Below are positions 59,801-64,000 of a DNA stretch of 64,000 nucleotides, one piece after another. Under the pieces are notes generated by a model. That model did not search any database. It had not been told where the DNA came from and saw nothing but the letters and a program-made list of their open reading frames with translations. Made by a program: the position numbers and the translations under genes. This DNA comes from Ailanthus altissimus. Lineage: Eukaryota > Streptophyta > Magnoliopsida > Sapindales > Simaroubaceae. The stretch is from contig OX327684.1 in NCBI GenBank assembly GCA_946807835.1, positions 36,516,501 to 36,580,500 on the forward strand, in the 5' to 3' direction. Numbering within the stretch: the first letter of the stretch is position 1; each line of letters opens with the position of its first letter.

Positions 59801-61850
59801 TTTTTTTAAAATTAAACTGATAATTTCCGTAATTATTATTAGCAGAAGTGATCCTGAAATGCATATTGCCGATGGCTGCTCGGAGCATCACATCATTAGA
59901 AAATATGTTTCTTGCAAAATATTGTAGAGGGGATGCTCCTCCGTTGTCAATTTTCTCCACAAATTTAATGTCCAAGTTCTTTGCATCAGAAAACTACCAC
60001 TGCCTTGAACAATCAAAAGTCCTCACGGGGCAGAAATAGCCAAGTTTAGTATTGGGGAAAAGCTATTGCAACTTTGTGCCTTTGTCCTTACAAATTTATA
60101 AATTGCTAAAGGAGCTGTGGAATTTCAAAACTGGATCACAACTTACAGATTTTTAAGAGTGCATATATTCAACATGTGAGAAACATGAATAGCAATAAAG
60201 CCCCACCCCGGATATAAATACCCTATCACAAGAACTTTATTTATTACTTTTTTGGCAAATTACAAATGAGTACTGTTTAATTTTGTCATTTTGAGAAGCA
60301 AAATATATTTGGAGATATAATTGAAGAGTTCATTTCCAATTCTACTCGTGTGATGATTGATATGACATTTGCAATATCGCCATGAACAACATATGCAATT
60401 TTATCCAAACTAACGCGAAACCCTTTTCTCTTCGAGTGAGACCGAGCTAAAAATCCCAAACGAAGATATGACCACTCTTCGTTTAAAGGTGACCAGATAA
60501 TTTGTTTCTGTTGCCTACAACCGTGACCCAATTCTTTTTAAAGTCCTAGCCATTTTAGCCTAGAAATTTGATGTTTTTTAGTGGGTTAGTAACTGTTCCT
60601 CTAGCTTTCTGACTTAAGGCCTAATTCATCATAAGGGCCAGAAAAGACTACGATAAAATTATTATTATATGGACTTTGCTTTCATATATCATAGTTATAA
60701 AATTATTATTATATATTGTTACACGAGTGAATTCGTTAAATTCGATAACGTGTATATAAGTTTATATTAAATTGAATTATTATAAATTATGTGTTATATT
60801 GTATTTTTTTTTAATTTTTTATTAATTTCAATCTCAAATTTTAGAAGTATAAAAAAATTTAATTCATCAATTTCAAAATAACCAAATTTTAAAATCAATA
60901 ATAACTGATCATAAATTAATTTAGATATATTTTAGTACCAAATGTACCACATTTCAAACCGACCAATTATAATACGTTACTTATTTAAAAAATTTTCAAA
61001 TTAATAAAGATAGAAGAGAAAATTATATTAGTTATTTTCTTTTAAAATTCTGATCGTATACATTATATTTCTTCTCAAATCAAATTTGCGCCATTTTTGG
61101 CTACTACGAACTTTTTTTTCCCATTCAAATACATATACAGAATAATGAACATCAATTCTTTTGCCTAAAATTCTTTTGAGCAAGAGAAAAAAAAGAGATG
61201 CGAGTTGCAAAAGAATTGTAGAATGATCATCTAAGGTGTTTGAAGGGTTGGAGATGGACGTGGGTGGACCCATAAAGATATAGATCACAGGTTTTGGAGT
61301 CATAAGAGCAATCGATTGCAGTGATAGTGATAGTAACACGGTAACATTCTAAGGAGGGAAGAAACACATGCAAGTATTTCGAATTCCGCATACGAAAAAA
61401 GTGGATGCCCAAATAAGTGGAGAAGGTAATCACAAGTTGGTTCTGAGTCTCAATCCTCGTAATTCTTACGGTCTCTTAATTTGCATAAAAAATGGCCCAT
61501 TCACCGTTTATAGACATGTTTTGAAGGAGTAACATCAAGACGTAGGACTACTTTTAAAAGTTGCACCCACTCTAGGGTTTGGTGTACGTATTCTTTAATC
61601 TCTGAGATTTTCAATGTTCAGAAATTTGAATCTCCGGCTTTCTGTTGGTGGGCAATTTAATTTTCTTGTAATTTGTTTTAAAAGAAGAATGTATATTATT
61701 AATGGCATAAACAGTTAGCAAAAATACAATGGCTCAAAAAGTGTGGCATGGAATGCAATCTTACCGCATCAACATTATTATAAATTGCATATTTACTCAA
61801 AAAAGTGAGCCACGAAATTTTTACTGCACCTAACAAAAGAGTAAGAAACA
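56851..61850. other. Intergenic; no gene recognised
   Basis: Five kilobases of AT-rich DNA. Noted: CACGTG at 57,383-57,388 in a GC-richer patch (57,350-57,420); paired AAAGGTTGCT copies at 57,457 and 57,493; a 26-bp triple repeat (listed separately). Two unassigned frames lie at 59,848-60,039 (plus) and 60,531-60,286 (minus), with no known domain. Confidence 0.5.
58724..58802. repeat. 26-bp tandem repeat, three copies
   Basis: CTCATAATTATACA occurs at 58,732, 58,758 and 58,784, each within AATTATC(C/T)CTCATAATTATACA(A/T)TAAA. Confidence 0.93.
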
Positions 61851-61860
61851 TTTTTCATAT

Positions 61861-61957
61861 CATTTAGCTAATGAAAGATAAAAGTAAGAATATCACCCGT
61901 AACTCATATCATTTAGCTAATGAAAGATAAAAGTAAGAATATCACCCGTAACTCTTA
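61861..61957. repeat. 49-bp tandem duplication
   Basis: CATTTAGCTAATGAAAGATA at 61,861 and 61,910 opens two virtually identical direct copies ending CACCCGTAACTC. The second copy overlaps the 3' edge of the LINE RNase H remnant. Confidence 0.93.
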
Positions 61958-63110
61958 TAAAGGATTGCTTATTTAATGTCCAAACAACATTGAGACAATC
62001 CAACTCAATAAAATTCATAGAACACTTATTTACAATAGCCAAAAACACCCCATAATATAGAGCCAAATATTTAGTAGTTAAAAGGGAAAATGTCTCAATC
62101 AAAATCTTAGCAATAGTAAAGCAAACTATACCTAAATCATCCCAGATCATTAGGGGTGGGCATGGTTCGGTTTAGTTTTTTAAAAAATAAAATCAAAATC
62201 GGTTTTTTTAATGAGAAAAATGGAACCGATTTTTTTTGGTTTTTTAATTTTAAATTATGATTTTTTTTAATTTTTGGTCCGATTTTTCAGGTTTTTCGGT
62301 TTTTTTCCGATTTTTTCAATTTTTTGGGGTGAAAAAACCGAACCGAAACCGGTCGGTTTTTTCCCAAAAAAATCAGACTGAACCGAACCGACCGGTTCGG
62401 TTCGGTTTTTCGGTTCCCGATTTTTTTTGCCCACCCTTACAGATCACTATACCTAAGCCCACCAACTGGTTTTCAGAATCAATGGCTGAATCAAAGTTAG
62501 CCTTGAGTTAACCTGCTGCTGGAGGAAACCAAAGCCGCGAATCGCCTGAAGGAGAACTCGCTCTACCAAAGCGCAAACCTGCAAAAATCTCAAACTGACC
62601 TTCCTCAAAGCCTCGTATAGATTCGGTTGGAGGAATAGCCTTTACAGCTTGAAATTCATATAAAAAAAAGTCATGTCGAATTAATTATATGTCGCATATT
62701 AGTAGCTACATTTTAAAAGAGCATCCTGTTACGAGTTGTCCACCACACCTACAACAACATGCAAAGGCTTTCCACATCCTCAAGGGAAGAGTCCCGTACC
62801 ATCTAAAAAAATAGTTCATTAAACTACCCCCCTTATGAAACACAACAGCTTCGCATAAACGAAATTAATTGCCACACCTGACTTAAGAAAGAGCACGTAA
62901 AAAGGGCATGCAAGATCAATTCCTTACCATCCATGCACCTAGACACGCCTAGTTATGTTTATCACCCAAAGGGCCAAGTTAAAGTTAGTAGGTAGCAAAT
63001 TTAGAATAGTCCACACAAAAACCTTGACCTTAGGTGGAATATTCAAACTCCATAACCTCCTCCACCACTATCTCATAGGAGAGTATCTGCTGCCCTCTAG
63101 ACTTTGCCTC
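61917..63110 (-). mobile_element. LINE 3' remnant: zinc-binding RT tail and RNase H
   Basis: The minus strand reads an RRLWSLNIPPKVKVFVWT block near 63,030-63,075 (the zf-RVT region, W.W.....K...F.W). It then has scattered frames and an RNase H start (AIDSENQLVGLGIVI near 62,440-62,490) that resumes after the MITE as WDDLGIVCF...YLALYYGVFLAIV...ELDCLNVVW (62,150-61,950). Frameshifts and stops show it is inactive. It is a separate copy from the LINE at the left edge. Confidence 0.7.
62151..62439. mobile_element. hAT-type MITE with (GGTTCGGTTT)-like interior
   Basis: Ends TAGGGGTGGGCA and TGCCCACCCTTA are imperfect terminal inverted repeats. An 8-bp target duplication, CAGATCAT (62,143-62,150) against CAGATCAC (62,440-62,447), matches 7 of 8. 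Eight-bp duplications and this terminus are typical of non-autonomous hAT elements. The 289-bp interior is dominated by GGTTCGGTTT and its complement AACCGAACC, giving strong self-complementarity. It has no coding capacity (the frame at 62,257-62,511 is spurious). It sits inside the LINE RNase H domain. Confidence 0.85.
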
Positions 63111-63350
63111 ATAATAACACACACATGGTAAGAAATTTAACAGAAAAAAAAACCCTAAGGTAGTGATGTGAACTAAGCTGCCAAAACTTTATAGGTCCAT
63201 TGATCATCCATAGGTGATGGGGAACAACAGTATAACAGTTCATGTGGGTAATCTATATGATGAGAAGTTAATGGGAGCCTACAATTTTATTTATTGTTGT
63301 GGTTGCAAAGTTTGACAGTCAATTTGAAGTGAAGCCTCAGTATTGGTAGT
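63111..63350. other. Intergenic spacer
   Basis: Short AT-rich stretch between the LINE remnant and the probable LTR at the right edge. Nothing recognised. Confidence 0.4.
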
Positions 63351-63819
63351 TGTTGGCAACTAGAAGTTATAGGTTTTTATAATTGTTGTAATAAGTGCTA
63401 GCATCTTAATGCCTAAGTTATTAGTAGTAGTTTGTAGTTAGTAGTTATAAGATGTCATTAATTATTGTAATAAATGTTAGACATTTCAAGAGTTCTCTTT
63501 AAATATATGAGAGATAATGGGGGGAAGGGGGCAGAATTGATGATTTTAATATTGAGAGTTTTCTCTTAAGTTCTTCAAAGAATTTTTATTAGAACTTATC
63601 AAGATTTTATTTTGTAGAGTTTTTTCAGACTTATTGCTCACAACTTCTTAACTATCTTGAGTATTTTTTATAATCTTCTTATACTTTTAGTTCTTATCTC
63701 TTATAGATAACGGGTCAAGATTCTTATTTTTTTTATCTAAAAATTTGAATTAGAATGATCATTGGTAAAGGAACCTCATTGAGCCTTTGGTCTCACTTTT
63801 TTTTGTGAGGTTTACATCA
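63351..63819 (+). mobile_element. Probable 5' LTR of a copia-like element
   Basis: Starts TGTTGGCAAC and ends TTTACATCA (TG...CA). It has a TATA-like CTTTAAATATATGAGAG at about 63,500, a length usual for copia LTRs, and is followed directly by a degenerate initiator-Met primer binding site. The internal region continues beyond the window, so the partner LTR and target duplication cannot be checked. Confidence 0.55.
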
Positions 63820-63821
63820 TT

Positions 63822-63833
63822 TTGTATAAGAGC
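63822..63833 (+). other. Degenerate initiator-Met tRNA primer binding site
   Basis: TTGTATAAGAGC matches the canonical TGGTATCAGAGC at 10 of 12 positions and lies 2 nt after the proposed LTR end. Confidence 0.5.
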
Positions 63834-64000
63834 TTAGGCTCTAAATTAAGTTTGAACTATCAAGTATTTTTTAGTATTTGTTATTTCTTTTAATTCCGTA
63901 TCGTTGTTTTATTCCTTACAATATGCAATGTATCATCTTTATTTCTTCTTTTTCTCAACTTTTTCTTCATCCAAATTCATTCAAGTTTTGTTAAGTACAA

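Noticed and set aside
60286..60531. 81-codon minus-strand frame
   Set aside because: No recognisable motif; left as unassigned intergenic sequence.
1..64000. CRISPR arrays, operons or bacterial elements
   Set aside because: Intron-containing plant genes and plant transposons throughout; no regularly spaced repeats with unique spacers.

Overview
The window is plant nuclear DNA: AT-rich, with three intron-type or intronless plant genes, 5' UTR introns, and plant retrotransposons, MULE and hAT debris. The protein families point to a eudicot. A woody rosid such as Citrus would fit, but I cannot prove the species from sequence alone.

Layout. 1-8,900 is one degraded L1-type LINE on the minus strand, split by two solo LTRs of one family with perfect 5-bp target-site duplications (AGATG and AATTA). 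11,962-16,780 is a D6PK-type AGC VIII kinase gene (minus strand, two coding exons, an intron in the 5' UTR, and an AUG-UAA minimal uORF). 16,800-22,700 is AT-rich intergenic DNA with a microsatellite and a MULE transposase fragment. 22,699-35,459 is a nested retrotransposon block. 35,560-35,935 is a broken hexosyltransferase fragment, followed by minisatellites and a third copy of the first LTR family. 40,270-47,922 is an 18-exon GRAM-VASt membrane protein gene (VAD1-like). 51,514-52,788 is an intronless DAD1-like phospholipase A1 gene (minus strand). 53,200-57,000 is a decayed MULE. 57,300-61,850 is largely featureless. 61,900-63,110 is a second LINE remnant carrying a hAT-type MITE, and the right edge enters a probable copia-like element.

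The most unusual object is the nested block. An old solo LTR (plus strand, TSD TTCTA) was hit by a complete element of the same LTR family in the opposite orientation (24,761-34,705, TSD TAAGT). That element has both LTRs, an initiator-Met-tRNA primer binding site, a polypurine tract and the last codons of a Ty3/gypsy pol. The rest of gag-pol is absent. Its 3.8-kb interior instead holds, antisense to the element, a piece of an endogenous caulimovirid (end of RNase H plus a long downstream frame) followed by an intact, intronless LOG-type cytokinin-activating enzyme gene. The LOG gene has its own TATA box, and its protein has an unusual tail combining a basic cluster with a DLNxxP (EAR-type) ending. 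The arrangement looks like a non-autonomous retrotransposon carrying a hormone-metabolism gene as cargo.

The three ordinary genes are unrelated neighbours: polar auxin transport kinase, ER/plasma-membrane lipid-binding cell-death regulator, and plastid lipase. Nothing suggests that they act as a cluster.
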